From assembly GCF_002797435.1 (NCBI RefSeq), contig NZ_PGEN01000001.1:1672501-1736500 (forward strand): 64,000 nucleotides of DNA, given 5' to 3'. The position numbers were made by a program, and so were the translations under genes. The stretch is from Sphingomonas koreensis. GTDB lineage: Bacteria > Pseudomonadota > Alphaproteobacteria > Sphingomonadales > Sphingomonadaceae. The notes under the pieces were generated by a model. The model saw only the letters and a list, made by a program, of their open reading frames with translations. It searched no databases and had not been told where the DNA came from. How positions within the stretch are numbered: the stretch's first letter is position 1; the number at the start of each line of letters is the position of its first letter. Shown here one piece after another: positions 8,971 to 20,192 of the stretch.

Positions 8971-10293
8971 ATGAGTGCCACCCCCAGAACCCAACCGAAG
9001 ACCTTTCACGTCAAGTCGTTCGGCTGCCAGATGAACGTCTATGACGGCGACCGCATGGCCGAGCTGATGGCGGCGCAGGGCATGGTCGCGACCGACGACG
9101 CCAATGCCGCCGACCTCGTCGTGCTCAACACCTGCCACATCCGCGAAAAAGCCACCGAGAAGGTGTTCTCGGACATCGGCCGGCTGCGCAAGCATGGGCA
9201 GAACCCCATGATCGCCGTCGCCGGCTGCGTCGCCCAGGCCGAGGGGGAGGAGATCGTGCGCCGTGCCAAGGTCGATGTGGTGGTCGGCCCGCAAGCCTAT
9301 CACAACCTGCCCGACCTGGTGGCGAAGGCCGCATCCGGCGCCAGCGCGGTCGATACCGACATGCCGGTCGCCAGCAAGTTCGGCGCGCTCCCCGCCCGCC
9401 GCCGCGTGCCGCCCTCGGCCTTCCTGACGGTGCAGGAGGGGTGCGACAAATTCTGCACCTATTGCGTCGTCCCCTATACCCGCGGCGCCGAGGTCAGCCG
9501 GCCGTTCGATGCGATCATCGACGAAGCCAAGTCGCTGGTCGATGCCGGCGCGCGCGAGATCACCCTGCTCGGCCAGAACGTCAATGCGTGGGACGATGAC
9601 GCAGGCACCGGCCTGCACGGCCTGATCCGCGCGCTCGACCGGATCGATGGCCTTGCCCGCATCCGCTACACCACCAGCCACCCCAACGACATGAAGGACG
9701 GCCTGATCCGCGCCCATGCCGAGGTGGAGAAGCTGATGCCCTTCCTTCACCTCCCGGTGCAGGCAGGCAATGACCGTATCCTCAAGGCGATGAACCGCTC
9801 GCACAGCCGCGATTCGTACCTCCGCATTCTCGACCGCGTCCGCGAGGCGCGGCCCGACATCGCGCTTTCGGGCGACTTCATCGTCGGCTTCCCCGGCGAG
9901 ACCGAAGCGGAGTTCGCCGACACGCTCAGCCTGGTCGACGCGGTCGGCTATGCCCAGTGCTTCAGCTTCAAATACTCGCCGCGTCCCGGCACCCCCGCCG
10001 CCGAGATGGACGGTGCGGTTGCGCCCGAGGCGATGGACGACCGCCTCCAGCGCCTCCAGGCCGCGCTCAACCGCGATCAGGCCGCGTTCAACGCAGCGAC
10101 CGTCGGCAAAAGCTGCACCCTGCTGATCGAGCGCAAGGGAAAGCTGCCCGGCCAGATGCTCGGCAAGTCGCCGTGGCTGCAATCGGTCCATCTGATGACC
10201 GACGCGCAGATCGGCGATCTGGTCGAGGTCGAGATCGTCCAGGCCGGCCCCAACTCGCTTGCGGGCGTCGCGAAGGTGAAAGCAGCGGCCTAG
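8971..10293 (+). CDS. miaB: tRNA-2-methylthio-N6-isopentenyladenosine synthase MiaB
   Basis: This 440-residue radical-SAM enzyme adds the methylthio group to i6A37 of tRNAs that read UNN codons. The N-terminal UPF0004 domain carries three cluster-binding cysteines (C19, C55, C86). The radical-SAM CxxxCxxC is at C158, C162 and C165 ([17 protein letters not shown]), and a C-terminal TRAM domain follows (about 375-435). Two starts are possible: 8971 (chosen, typical family length) and an in-frame ATG at 8953; neither has a strong ribosome-binding site. The TAG stop shares a CTAG with the stop of the convergent TetR gene. Confidence 0.94.
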   Translation: MSATPRTQPKTFHVKSFGCQMNVYDGDRMAELMAAQGMVATDDANAADLVVLNTCHIREKATEKVFSDIGRLRKHGQNPMIAVAGCVAQAEGEEIVRRAKVDVVVGPQAYHNLPDLVAKAASGASAVDTDMPVASKFGALPARRRVPPSAFLTVQEGCDKFCTYCVVPYTRGAEVSRPFDAIIDEAKSLVDAGAREITLLGQNVNAWDDDAGTGLHGLIRALDRIDGLARIRYTTSHPNDMKDGLIRAHAEVEKLMPFLHLPVQAGNDRILKAMNRSHSRDSYLRILDRVREARPDIALSGDFIVGFPGETEAEFADTLSLVDAVGYAQCFSFKYSPRPGTPAAEMDGAVAPEAMDDRLQRLQAALNRDQAAFNAATVGKSCTLLIERKGKLPGQMLGKSPWLQSVHLMTDAQIGDLVEVEIVQAGPNSLAGVAKVKAAA

Positions 10294-10922
10294 CCTGCGA
10301 TCACCAGGTGATCGAGCACTCGCGGCAGCAGCCGCTCGGTCGCCGCTTCCAGTTCCTCCGGGCCGGTTCCGAATGCGCCGCTCAGGGCAAGCTCGACAAA
10401 GCCGTGAACGATCGACCAGGCCGCGATCGAGGGCGCCATTACCGTCAGGTCGGGCCCCTCGCCCGCGCCGTTGCCACGCGCCGCGCGATCCAGGATGTCG
10501 AAGGCGCGATCGCCCGCTTCGCAGTACGCCGCGTCTTCGCGATTGAGCAGCGCCTTGCGCCACATCAGCTCGAAGCGCGCGCGATTGGCAAGTGCGAAGC
10601 GGACATAGGCCAGACCCTGCCCGCGCAGCCGCTCCATCCGGGTCGTCCCCGCATCCCCCGCCTCCAGCGCATCGCCGAAATCGCGAAACGCACGCGTCGC
10701 CACCGCGGTCAGCAATCCGCGCGCATCGCCGAAATGATGCCCTGGCGCCGCAGGTGAAACCCCAGCCCTCCGCGCCGCCTCGCGCAGCGAGAATCCTTCC
10801 ACCCCGCGCTCCTCCAGAATCGATTCGGCGGCATCGATCAGCGCTTCGCGCAATGCCCCGTGGTGATAGGTGCGCGCGCCTTCTCCGCCGGCAATCTTGA
10901 CACTGTTTAAATCGTCTTTCAT
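10290..10922 (-). CDS. TetR-family transcriptional regulator
   Basis: This 210-residue protein has an N-terminal TetR helix-turn-helix (about residues 20-66: [37 protein letters not shown]) and an all-helical ligand domain of the TetR_C type with the common [10 protein letters not shown] motif near the end. It diverges from the two membrane-protein genes at 10959 and 11399, with a 9-bp inverted repeat between them. It is therefore likely an autoregulated repressor of that pair. The ligand is unknown. Its stop codon overlaps the miaB stop on the other strand. Confidence 0.85.
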   Translation of the reverse strand: MKDDLNSVKIAGGEGARTYHHGALREALIDAAESILEERGVEGFSLREAARRAGVSPAAPGHHFGDARGLLTAVATRAFRDFGDALEAGDAGTTRMERLRGQGLAYVRFALANRARFELMWRKALLNREDAAYCEAGDRAFDILDRAARGNGAGEGPDLTVMAPSIAAWSIVHGFVELALSGAFGTGPEELEAATERLLPRVLDHLVIAG

Positions 10923-10923
10923 A

Positions 10924-10950
10924 TCCAATCTGTACGGTGTCCAGATTGGA
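10924..10950. promoter_or_regulatory. Candidate TetR operator
   Basis: This is an inverted repeat TCCAATCTG / CAGATTGGA with a 9-base centre, in the 36-base gap between the divergent TetR gene (start 10922) and the membrane-protein gene at 10959. Position and symmetry fit a TetR dimer site overlapping both promoters. Inferred only from sequence. Confidence 0.6.
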
Positions 10951-10958
10951 GTCGCAAC

Positions 10959-11402
10959 ATGCTCGATCCGTCCTTGACCTTTTCCCTCGCCGGCAAGCTC
11001 GCGATGCTCGGCTGGCTCTCGCTCCTCGTCGCCCTGTTCTTCAAACCGGCGCGCCGATACGCCTTCGCCAGCGCACAGTTCGTCATCCCCGCGATCCTCG
11101 CGGTCGGCTACATCCTGATGATCTGGCAGGGCCGCGCCGGGTTCGAGACCGGCGGCTTCGGCTCGATCGAGGCGGTCCGCGCGCTGTTCGCCAACGATGC
11201 CGCGCTCACTGCGGGCTGGCTGCACTATCTGGCGTTCGACCTGTTCGTCGGCGCCTGGATCTCCCGCGATGCAGCGGGCCGCGGCATTTCGCCCCTGATC
11301 GTCCTGCCCAGCCTGCCGCTCACCTTCCTGTTCGGCCCGGCCGGACTGCTCCTCTACCTCGTCGCGCGCACCGCGCTGCCAGCGAAGGAAACCGTGCAAT
11401 GA
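10959..11402 (+). CDS. ABA4-like (DUF4281) membrane protein
   Basis: This 147-residue protein has about four hydrophobic helices and the pattern of the ABA4-like family: an FKPARRYAF-type loop after helix 1, WLHYLAFDLFVGAWI in the third segment, and a C-terminal FGPAGLLLYL helix. In plants ABA4 is needed for neoxanthin formation. The bacterial members are uncharacterised, so no reaction is proposed. It overlaps the next gene in ATGA and is probably co-transcribed with it under the divergent TetR regulator. Confidence 0.72.
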   Translation: MLDPSLTFSLAGKLAMLGWLSLLVALFFKPARRYAFASAQFVIPAILAVGYILMIWQGRAGFETGGFGSIEAVRALFANDAALTAGWLHYLAFDLFVGAWISRDAAGRGISPLIVLPSLPLTFLFGPAGLLLYLVARTALPAKETVQ

Positions 11403-12223
11403 CCGTCATCACGCTCTCCCCGTCCGGCCCCGCCGCCCTGTTCGCGGAGTTCGACCGCCGCCACCCGCAACTTACCCGTTACGGTCTCGTCCTGCTCGTG
11501 CTCGGCGCCATAGCAATGGCGTTCCAGGTCCTCGATCCGCGCACGCTGGCGAGCGGGGTGAATATCTGGGTCAAGCCCGCCAAGTTCCTCGTCTCCGTCG
11601 GCGTGTTCGCGCTCACCACGGCCTGGTTCATGGGCTATGTCCGGCCCGAGCGGCGCGGCGGCAGGCTGATGCGCTTCACCGCCTGGACGCTGATCGCCAG
11701 CGGCAGCTTCGAGCTGCTCTACATCAGCTTCCAGGCCGCGCAGGGCCAGGAATCCCACTTCAATCTCAGCACGCCTTTCCACATCGCCATGTATGCGCTG
11801 ATGGGCATCGGCGCGGTGATCCTGACCGCGACGACCCTACCGTTGGCGTGGGAAATCGTCCGCAGGCCTGCGCCCGGCCTTCAGCGCAGCTTCGTCGCAG
11901 CGGTCGCGATCGGGCTCGTCCTCACCTTCGTCCTCGGCGGATGGATGGGCAGCTATATGAGTTCGCAGCCGGGCCATGCAGTCGGGCAGGTCGGCGGCGG
12001 CGTCCCCGTCTTCGGCTGGAATCGGCTGGGGGGAGACCTGCGCATCGCCCATTTCTTCGGCATTCACGCCGAACAGGCGATCCCGCTGCTCGGCGCGGCG
12101 GCAGCCGGCCTTCCCACAAGGCTACGCTGGTCGGCGATACTTGGCGGCAGCGCGATCTATGCCGCGCTGACGATCGGGGTCTTCCTGCAGGCAGTAGCCG
12201 GCCGCGCCCTCGTCCCGGCGTGA
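11399..12223 (+). CDS. Multi-pass membrane protein, unknown function
   Basis: This 274-residue protein has about seven hydrophobic segments and a hydrophilic N-terminus. Notable loop motifs are NIWVKPAKFLVSVGVFA, FELLYISFQAAQGQESHFN and a histidine-containing LRIAHFFGIHAEQ. I do not recognise a named family. The conserved-looking histidines and Gln/Glu in the membrane-proximal loops could bind a cofactor or metal, but that is a guess. Translation is coupled by ATGA overlap to the ABA4-like gene, and an intrinsic terminator follows 24 bases after the stop. Confidence 0.7.
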   Translation: MTVITLSPSGPAALFAEFDRRHPQLTRYGLVLLVLGAIAMAFQVLDPRTLASGVNIWVKPAKFLVSVGVFALTTAWFMGYVRPERRGGRLMRFTAWTLIASGSFELLYISFQAAQGQESHFNLSTPFHIAMYALMGIGAVILTATTLPLAWEIVRRPAPGLQRSFVAAVAIGLVLTFVLGGWMGSYMSSQPGHAVGQVGGGVPVFGWNRLGGDLRIAHFFGIHAEQAIPLLGAAAAGLPTRLRWSAILGGSAIYAALTIGVFLQAVAGRALVPA

Positions 12224-12246
12224 CCGCCGACTGTTGCGTCCATGCG

Positions 12247-12281
12247 TCACCCGCGGGCCAAAGCGTCCGCGGGTGATTTTG
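12247..12281 (+). terminator. Intrinsic terminator after the TetR-controlled pair
   Basis: A perfect 10-bp stem (TCACCCGCGG / CCGCGGGTGA, arms at 12247-12256 and 12267-12276) with a 10-base loop is followed by TTTT. It closes the two-gene unit ending at 12223. The remaining bases up to 12492 should hold the phoH promoter, but I cannot mark -35/-10 boxes with confidence and see no gene there. Confidence 0.8.
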
Positions 12282-12492
12282 CCCTGTCCTACAGCGCCGC
12301 GCTCTGCCATCCTGCGGCACACGACATGTATAACGGAACCTCCGCGCTGTATCCCGGTTTGGCTCCCGATAGCCGCATGTCAGCTTCGCGCGAGAACCCC
12401 GCGAAGAATATGTCAACTTCGTCAACCGGCCGTCATGCTCCCGCGCGATGGGAGTATGAACTTTGTGACTTTTCTATGCTCGAAAGGACCGC

Positions 12493-13498
<1,006 letters not shown>

Positions 13499-13506
<8 letters not shown>

Positions 13507-14008
13507 CGTAGCCGTCCAGCGCGAGAACGGCTGGCCTGACCTCAACTGGGATGCCATCGGCGCGCAGGCCGCCGCGGCCGCTGTCGCGCAGACGCCGTTC
13601 GGCGGCCTCGCCGATGCGGAGGCCGTGATCGAGATCGCGGTGCGCCTGACCGACGATGCCGAGGTGCATCAGCTCAACGCCCAGTATCGCGGGAAGGACA
13701 AGCCGACCAACGTCCTCTCCTTCCCGATGATCGAGCCGGACCTGATCGCGGTGCTCACCCAGAACAGCGACGATGGCGAGGTCATCCTGGGCGACATCGT
13801 CCTCGCCCATGGCGTCTGCGCGGCGGAAGCCCAGGAAAAAGGCTTCACCGTCGAACAGCATGCCACGCACCTGATTGTCCACGGGGTGCTGCATTTGCTA
13901 GGCTATGACCATCAGGGGGATTCCGAAGCCGAGGCGATGGAATCGATGGAGCGCGCCGCGCTCGAGACTTTGGGGATCCCCGACCCTTATCTGGTACGCG
14001 AGGATTGA
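13499..14008 (+). CDS. ybeY: rRNA maturation RNase YbeY
   Basis: This 169-residue single-strand endoribonuclease is needed for 16S rRNA 3' processing and ribosome quality control. The zinc site HxxxHxxxxxH is intact at H128, H132 and H138 (HGVLHLLGYDH), preceded by the family motif KPTNVLSFP (68-76) and LGDIVLA. I chose the ATG at 13499, which overlaps the phoH stop by 8 bases; an in-frame ATG seven codons upstream lies deeper in phoH and is less likely. It is co-transcribed with phoH and corC. Confidence 0.94.
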
Positions 14009-14016
14009 CCCGGGAA

Positions 14017-14934
14017 ATGGCGGACGGTTCCAGTAGCAACGGGAACGGAGAAAGTAGCAGCGAGGGCGGAATATGGCGCGGCCTGCGCACCCTGCTGTTC
14101 GGCGAAGAGAATAACGAGACGCTGCGCGAGCGCATCGAGGATGCGATCGACGAGGTCGAGGAAGACGGCGAGGGCAAGCCCGCGAAGAAGGGCGACCTCT
14201 CCCCGCTCGAGCGCAAGATGCTGCGCAACCTCCTTCATTTCGGCGAGCGCGATGCGGGCGATGTCGGCGTGCCGCGCGCGGACATCATCGCGGTCGAGGA
14301 AAAGACCAGCTTCGCCGAACTGGTCCAGCTTTTCGCCGAAGCGGGCCATAGCCGCCTGCCCGTCTATCGCGAGAAGCTCGACCGGGTGATCGGGATGATC
14401 CACATCAAGGACGTGTTCTCGACGCTCGCAGCCGGGGCCGGCCCGCCCGCCAAGATCACCGGCCTGATGCGCCAGCCGCTCTACGTGCCGCAGTCGATGG
14501 GCACGCTCGACCTGCTCGCCCAGATGCAGGCCAGCCGCACCCACCTTGCCATCGTGCTCGACGAATATTCGGGGACCGAGGGCCTGATCACGATCGAGGA
14601 TCTGGTCGAGGAAATCGTCGGCGAGATCGACGACGAGCATGACGACGCACCCGAGGCGCTGTTCGTCCCGCTCGACGATGGCGGCTGGGATGCCGACGCC
14701 CGCGCGGAGCTGGAGGATGTCGCCGCGGCGATCGATCCGCGGCTGGGCGAAGTCGAGGAAGATATCGAGACGCTGGGCGGGCTCGCCTTCATCCTTGCGG
14801 GCCATGTGCCCGAAGCCGGCGAGTGCCTCAATCATCCCAGCGGCTGGACGCTGGAAGTGCTGGAGGCCGATGCGACGCGCGTCCGCCGCGTCCGTCTCCA
14901 TCCGCCCGCGAAACGCGAGGAATCCGAAGAATGA
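14017..14934 (+). CDS. corC: CorC/HlyC-family CBS-pair protein
   Basis: This 305-residue protein has a Ser/Asn/Gly-rich N-terminus, a CBS pair (about residues 85-205; note FAEAGHSRLPVYREKLD and HLAIVLDEYSGTEGLITIEDLVEEIVGEI) and a C-terminal CorC_HlyC domain with the DIETLGGLAFILAG-like motif. CorC proteins lack a membrane domain and are linked to magnesium/cobalt efflux. Here the gene follows ybeY as expected. The ATG at 14017 was preferred to a TTG four codons upstream. It overlaps the next gene in ATGA. Confidence 0.9.
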   Translation: MADGSSSNGNGESSSEGGIWRGLRTLLFGEENNETLRERIEDAIDEVEEDGEGKPAKKGDLSPLERKMLRNLLHFGERDAGDVGVPRADIIAVEEKTSFAELVQLFAEAGHSRLPVYREKLDRVIGMIHIKDVFSTLAAGAGPPAKITGLMRQPLYVPQSMGTLDLLAQMQASRTHLAIVLDEYSGTEGLITIEDLVEEIVGEIDDEHDDAPEALFVPLDDGGWDADARAELEDVAAAIDPRLGEVEEDIETLGGLAFILAGHVPEAGECLNHPSGWTLEVLEADATRVRRVRLHPPAKREESEE

Positions 14935-16322
14935 CCCGCCTGCGCAAATTCCTGCTGTTCATCGGCATCGTGGCCGTCGGCTGCGGCGGCCTCTACTGGT
15001 GGTTCAGCCGTCCCGACGTGGCGCGGTTCGACGCCAATGCCGTGACCGGACAACGGCCGCAGCTGAGCGACCCGCGCAACCAGACCATTCCCACGGTCAA
15101 GATCGCCGATGCGGTCGGCTGGCCGCAAGGCGCCAAGCCCAGCGCAGCCGCCGGTCTTTCCGTCAACGCCTTCGCTACTGGTCTCGATCATCCGCGCTGG
15201 CTCTACCGACTGCCCAATGGCGACGTGCTGGTCGCCGAAAGCAATTCGCCGCCGCGGCCCAATAATGGCGTCACCAACAAGGTGATGCGCTGGCTGATGG
15301 GCCGTGCGGGTGCTGGCGTGCCCTCGGCCAACCGCATCACGCTGTTGCGCGACGCGGATGGCGACGGCGTCGCCGAAGTGCGCTCGACCCTGCTCAGCGC
15401 GGGCAACGGCCTCGAGTCCCCCTTCGGCATGGCGCTGGTTGGGGAGACGCTCTACGTCGGCAACCACAACGCGCTGATCCGCTTCCCCTTCAAGGTGGGC
15501 GAGACCAAGATCACGTCGAAGGGCGAGAAGGTCGTCGATCTGCCCGGCGGCGGCCACTGGACCCGCAGCGTCGTCGCCAGCGAAGACGGCAGCACCATCT
15601 ATGTCGGCGTCGGATCGAAGACCAACATCGCCGACGAGGGGATCGAGATCGAGAAGAACCGCGCAGCGATCCTCGCGGTGGATCCGCGGACGAAGCGGGC
15701 GACCGTCTTCGCCTCGGGTCTGCGCAATCCGGTAGGCATGGCGTTCAACCCCGATACCAAGCGGCTTTGGACCGTGGTCAACGAACGCGACATGATGGGC
15801 TCGGACATGCCGCCGGACTATCTGACCCAGGTCGATTTCGGCAGCTTCTATGGCTGGCCCTGGAACTACTGGGGCGGGTATGAGGACAAGCGCGTCCGCC
15901 CCGGTCGCCCTGACCTGCGCGAATATACCGCGCGACCGGATTTCGCGCTCGGCGCGCATACCGCGCCGCTGGGCTTGACCTTCGCGCAGGACCTGCAGCT
16001 CGGTCCGAACTATGTGAGCGGCGCGTTCATCGGCCTGCACGGGTCGTGGAACCGGGTGCCCGCGAGCGGCTACAAGGTCGTCTACGTGCCCTTCGGCGCA
16101 CGCGGCATGCCCGCACCGGGGGCGAAGCCGGTCGATATCCTCACCGGCTTCCTCGATGCCGATGGCAAGGCGATGGGCCGCCCGGTCGGCGTGACCGCGG
16201 ACAGAACCGGCGCGCTGCTGGTCGCGGACGATGTCGGCAACGTGATCTGGCGGGTCAGCGCCCCGGGCGCGGCGCCAAAGCCCGCGCCCTCGCCTAGCGC
16301 TCGACCTGCGGGAGCGCGATAA
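14931..16322 (+). CDS. PQQ-dependent sugar dehydrogenase (sorbosone dehydrogenase type)
   Basis: This 463-residue beta-propeller protein has an N-terminal signal anchor (about residues 5-25) and the soluble glucose/sorbosone dehydrogenase pattern: GLDHPRWLYRLPNGDVLVAE near 85, YVGNHNALIRFP, GGGHWTRSVV with the likely catalytic histidine, GLRNPVGMAFNP, and HGSWNR near 370. It probably acts in the periplasm, oxidising an unidentified sugar or alcohol with PQQ. No PQQ synthesis genes are in view. It overlaps corC in ATGA but is not part of the usual corC operon. Its last 29 bases overlap the convergent lipoprotein gene. Confidence 0.8.
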   Translation: MTRLRKFLLFIGIVAVGCGGLYWWFSRPDVARFDANAVTGQRPQLSDPRNQTIPTVKIADAVGWPQGAKPSAAAGLSVNAFATGLDHPRWLYRLPNGDVLVAESNSPPRPNNGVTNKVMRWLMGRAGAGVPSANRITLLRDADGDGVAEVRSTLLSAGNGLESPFGMALVGETLYVGNHNALIRFPFKVGETKITSKGEKVVDLPGGGHWTRSVVASEDGSTIYVGVGSKTNIADEGIEIEKNRAAILAVDPRTKRATVFASGLRNPVGMAFNPDTKRLWTVVNERDMMGSDMPPDYLTQVDFGSFYGWPWNYWGGYEDKRVRPGRPDLREYTARPDFALGAHTAPLGLTFAQDLQLGPNYVSGAFIGLHGSWNRVPASGYKVVYVPFGARGMPAPGAKPVDILTGFLDADGKAMGRPVGVTADRTGALLVADDVGNVIWRVSAPGAAPKPAPSPSARPAGAR

Positions 16323-16722
16323 GCTCGGCGCGGCTGGTCGCGGCGCGCAGGTTCCAGTCGTCGCCATCGGCGATGGCGGTTAGACGGGTGAGCGGCAGCC
16401 GGACAAAACGATCGGGATCGGTGTCGGCGATCTCGACGATCACCGCGTCGATATTGCCCGACGCATCGGTCTCGACGCGGTGGATATCGCCCAGATCGTT
16501 GCCCGCCGCATCGACCAGATCGGCGTCCTCGATCTGCTTCGTCGTCAGCCCGAACGCGGTGCCCGGCCCGCTGGCCGAGGGCAGGTTCGTCGCCGTCACC
16601 GTCGGGGCAGGCGCAGCGATGGAGCCGTTCGCGGTCACCTCGGTTCCCGCCGGCGCCTTGGGCGGATCGTCGGAACAGGCCGCCACGAGCACAAGCGGCA
16701 ATGCGGTCAGCAATCGGATCAT
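16294..16722 (-). CDS. PRC-barrel-like lipoprotein
   Basis: This 142-residue protein has a lipoprotein signal (LVLVAAC, lipid-modified Cys16), a Pro/Ala-rich linker and a C-terminal region (about 75-142) resembling a PRC-barrel repeat: DADLVDAAGNDLGDIHRVETDASGN, then RFVRLPLTRL. Such barrels bind protein or RNA partners; the partner here is unknown. A strong Shine-Dalgarno (GAGGAGG) fixes the ATG at 16722. The 3' end overlaps the tail of the convergent PQQ dehydrogenase by 29 bases. Confidence 0.75.
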   Translation of the reverse strand: MIRLLTALPLVLVAACSDDPPKAPAGTEVTANGSIAAPAPTVTATNLPSASGPGTAFGLTTKQIEDADLVDAAGNDLGDIHRVETDASGNIDAVIVEIADTDPDRFVRLPLTRLTAIADGDDWNLRAATSRAELIALPQVER

Positions 16723-16742
16723 CGGACGCCTCCTCGCCGCGT

Positions 16743-17045
16743 TCACTCGAGCAACTTTGGCGCTTCCTTCTGCAGCTTCTCGCGGATCTTCCCGGCGAAC
16801 AACGCCAGCATCGGCGGCAGATCGACCTCGGCATGGACGCGGTCCTCGAACACGTCGAGCCGGCTCGCCACCGTCTGCCCCATCGCACTCACGGTGAAGT
16901 GGAGCGTGTCGCCCTCCCACCGTTCCTGCACCGTGCCGCCGCCGGGAAACATGCTCCCGATCTTGCCCACCCCGCCTGCAAGCCGGGCGCGGGCGCCCTC
17001 CAGGCCCAGCTTGTGCGGGATATCGACGGTGACGGGCTCGGCCAT
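16743..17045 (-). CDS. Polyhydroxyalkanoic-acid system family protein
   Basis: This 100-residue protein matches the small PHA_gran_rgn family: an N-terminal VTVDIPHKLGLEGARARL, a central beta strand pair (GDTLHFTVSAMGQTVASRLDVFEDRVHAEVDLP) and a C-terminal helix (LALFAGKIREKLQ). Members are named for links to polyhydroxyalkanoate granules, but their role is poorly known; a PHA synthase is not in this window. The ATG at 17045 has AGGAG 7 bases upstream, which rules out the longer frame. It diverges from lnt. Confidence 0.78.
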   Translation of the reverse strand: MAEPVTVDIPHKLGLEGARARLAGGVGKIGSMFPGGGTVQERWEGDTLHFTVSAMGQTVASRLDVFEDRVHAEVDLPPMLALFAGKIREKLQKEAPKLLE

Positions 17046-17124
17046 GATCGCTCCTGAACTGTAATGGCACACTAATACGCCGCATGCTTGTATCTGTCAC
17101 GGTCTGGCCCGATAGCATCGCCCC

Positions 17125-18681
17125 ATGCTGCCTCGTCCCAGACTGATCGCCCTCACCGCCGGTGCCGCCTCCGCTACCGCTTTCGCTCCGCTCGACTGGT
17201 GGGTCGCGGGCCTGATCTGTTTCGCCCTCCTGCTGCGGCTGACGCATGAGGCTCCGACGTTGCGGCAGGCGCTGCTGCGCGGCTGGATGTTCGGCCTTGG
17301 CCATTTCACCGTGGGCAACAACTGGATCCAGCACGCCTTCACCTATCAGGACCGGATGCCGCCGGTGCTCGGCTATTTCGCGGTCGTGCTGCTCGCGCTC
17401 TACCTCGCCGTCTATCCGGCGATCGCGATGGGCCTGGCTTGGCGGTTCGGCCGGGCCAGTGCATTGCGCAGGCCGGGCCTGCCCTTCGTGCTGATCGCGG
17501 GCGCGGCATGGATCGTCACCGAATATCTGCGCGGGGTGATGTTCACCGGCTATCCGTGGAACCCGCTCGGCGTGATCTGGCTGCCGCTTCCGGGGGTGGC
17601 GCAGCTCGCCGGCTGGACCGGCACCTACGCCCTGTCGGGCCTTACCGTCGTGGTTGCGGGCACGCTCTATCTTGCGACGTTGCGGAGCTATCGGCCGCTG
17701 GCCGGCGCGGCAATCGCAGCGGGCGCCGCCGCGTTGCTGCTCAACCCGGCCGTCACGCCGCCGCGCCCCGGAGCGCCACTCGTCCGTGTCCTCCAGCCCA
17801 ATATCGGGCAGGAGACCACGCTCGACGGCACGCGGGCCGAACGCTCGATGCTCGCGCTGACCACATTGTCCAACGATCGCGCGACGATGCTTCCCGGTGG
17901 TGCCGTTCCCCGGCTGATCGTCTGGCCCGAAGGCGCGGTCGATTACTGGATCGAGGATGGCTATCCGCCCGAATGGTACAACCGAGCCGATCCGTTCGTG
18001 GTGCGGCAACGGATCGCGCAGACGCTGGGCCCGAAGGATGTGGCACTGGTCGGCGGCACGGGGCTGCTGTTCGGCGGCGACAAACAGCTCGACGCTGCGA
18101 CCAATTCGGTCTTCTCCATCGATGCCGCAGCCCGGATCCACGGCCGCTACGACAAGGCGCATCTGGTGCCTTATGGCGAGTATCTGCCGATGCGCACGAT
18201 CCTCCAGCCGCTTGGCCTCTCGCGGCTGGTGATGGGGGATGTCGATTATGCGCCAGGCCCCGGGCCGGCGACGATGGAGGTGCCCGGGTTCGGCAAGGTC
18301 GGCATGCAGATCTGTTACGAGATCATCTTTTCCGGCCAGACGGTCGATGCCGCCAACCGCCCGACAATCTTGTTCAACCCCTCCAACGACGCCTGGTTCG
18401 GCGCCTGGGGGCCCCCTCAGCATCTGGCACAGGCGCGGATGCGGGCGATCGAGGAAGGGCTGCCGATCCTGCGTTCCACCCCCACCGGCATCTCAGCGAT
18501 CATCGACGCGCACGGCGGCATCGTCGCAGCCGCGGGAATGAACGAGGCGCGGGCGATCGAGGCGCCGATGCCCGCGGCGCTCCCTCCCACCTTGTTCGCC
18601 CGGCTCGGCAACTGGGCGGCCTGGCTCGTCGCGGGACTGCTCCTGCTCAGCGCGATTGCCATCCGGCGCTTCGCCCGTTAG
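17125..18681 (+). CDS. lnt: Apolipoprotein N-acyltransferase
   Basis: This 518-residue inner-membrane enzyme adds the third acyl chain to the N-terminal cysteine of lipoproteins. About seven transmembrane helices in residues 1-205 precede a periplasmic nitrilase domain with the catalytic triad visible as E269 (VWPEGAVDYW), K344 (GRYDKAHLVPYGEY) and C397 (MQICYEIIF); a last helix lies near 495-512. In other alphaproteobacteria lnt directly follows corC, but here three unrelated genes separate them. metK follows after 81 bases. Confidence 0.95.
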   Translation: MLPRPRLIALTAGAASATAFAPLDWWVAGLICFALLLRLTHEAPTLRQALLRGWMFGLGHFTVGNNWIQHAFTYQDRMPPVLGYFAVVLLALYLAVYPAIAMGLAWRFGRASALRRPGLPFVLIAGAAWIVTEYLRGVMFTGYPWNPLGVIWLPLPGVAQLAGWTGTYALSGLTVVVAGTLYLATLRSYRPLAGAAIAAGAAALLLNPAVTPPRPGAPLVRVLQPNIGQETTLDGTRAERSMLALTTLSNDRATMLPGGAVPRLIVWPEGAVDYWIEDGYPPEWYNRADPFVVRQRIAQTLGPKDVALVGGTGLLFGGDKQLDAATNSVFSIDAAARIHGRYDKAHLVPYGEYLPMRTILQPLGLSRLVMGDVDYAPGPGPATMEVPGFGKVGMQICYEIIFSGQTVDAANRPTILFNPSNDAWFGAWGPPQHLAQARMRAIEEGLPILRSTPTGISAIIDAHGGIVAAAGMNEARAIEAPMPAALPPTLFARLGNWAAWLVAGLLLLSAIAIRRFAR

Positions 18682-18724
18682 TGGGCCGCATATAACAAAA
18701 GCTTTATATCATCTGCTTTCCAAA

Positions 18725-18745
18725 TCGGGCATGGCAACGGCCTGA
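18725..18745 (+). promoter_or_regulatory. Stem-loop in the metK leader
   Basis: TCGGGC (18725-18730) can pair with GCCTGA (18740-18745; one G-U pair) around a 9-base loop, 17 bases before the metK ATG and just upstream of its GAGG ribosome-binding site. It could affect initiation. It does not fit the SAM-II or SAM/SAH riboswitch patterns that I know, so no riboswitch is called. Confidence 0.35.
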
Positions 18746-18762
18746 GCATCTCGAGGAAAATC

Positions 18763-19974
<1,212 letters not shown>

Positions 19975-19995
19975 TCCTCCGGCAACGGACAAGGA

Positions 19996-20028
19996 AGGCG
20001 GCGGTCCCCCGGGATCGCCGCCTTTTTC
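19996..20028 (+). terminator. Intrinsic terminator of metK
   Basis: AGGCGGCG (19996-20003) pairs with CGCCGCCT (20016-20023) around a 12-base loop and runs into TTTTT, 22 bases after the metK stop. The following bases up to 20192 hold nothing I can identify apart from the presumed promoter of the next gene. Confidence 0.85.
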
Positions 20029-20192
20029 GTTTCCGGGCAGCCGAAAGTCCCAAAAGTCAGATTGCATCACGCGCGCGAGTCCGGATGCGGATCGCGACAT
20101 GGCGGTGCCGAGCGCAGCAGGCGAAATCCCACATTTCAAGGCTATTGCGCCCGCCCCGCACGGCACTAGCCTGATGCGCAGGGGAGGACGCC

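Noticed and set aside
16723..18423. Upstream extension of the frame of the PRC-barrel lipoprotein to about 700 codons
   Set aside because: It runs antisense through lnt; the lipoprotein signal and a strong ribosome-binding site fix the start at 16722.
18725..18762. SAM-II or SAM/SAH riboswitch before metK
   Set aside because: The AACGGC string is suggestive, but the required helix and pseudoknot partners of those classes are absent.
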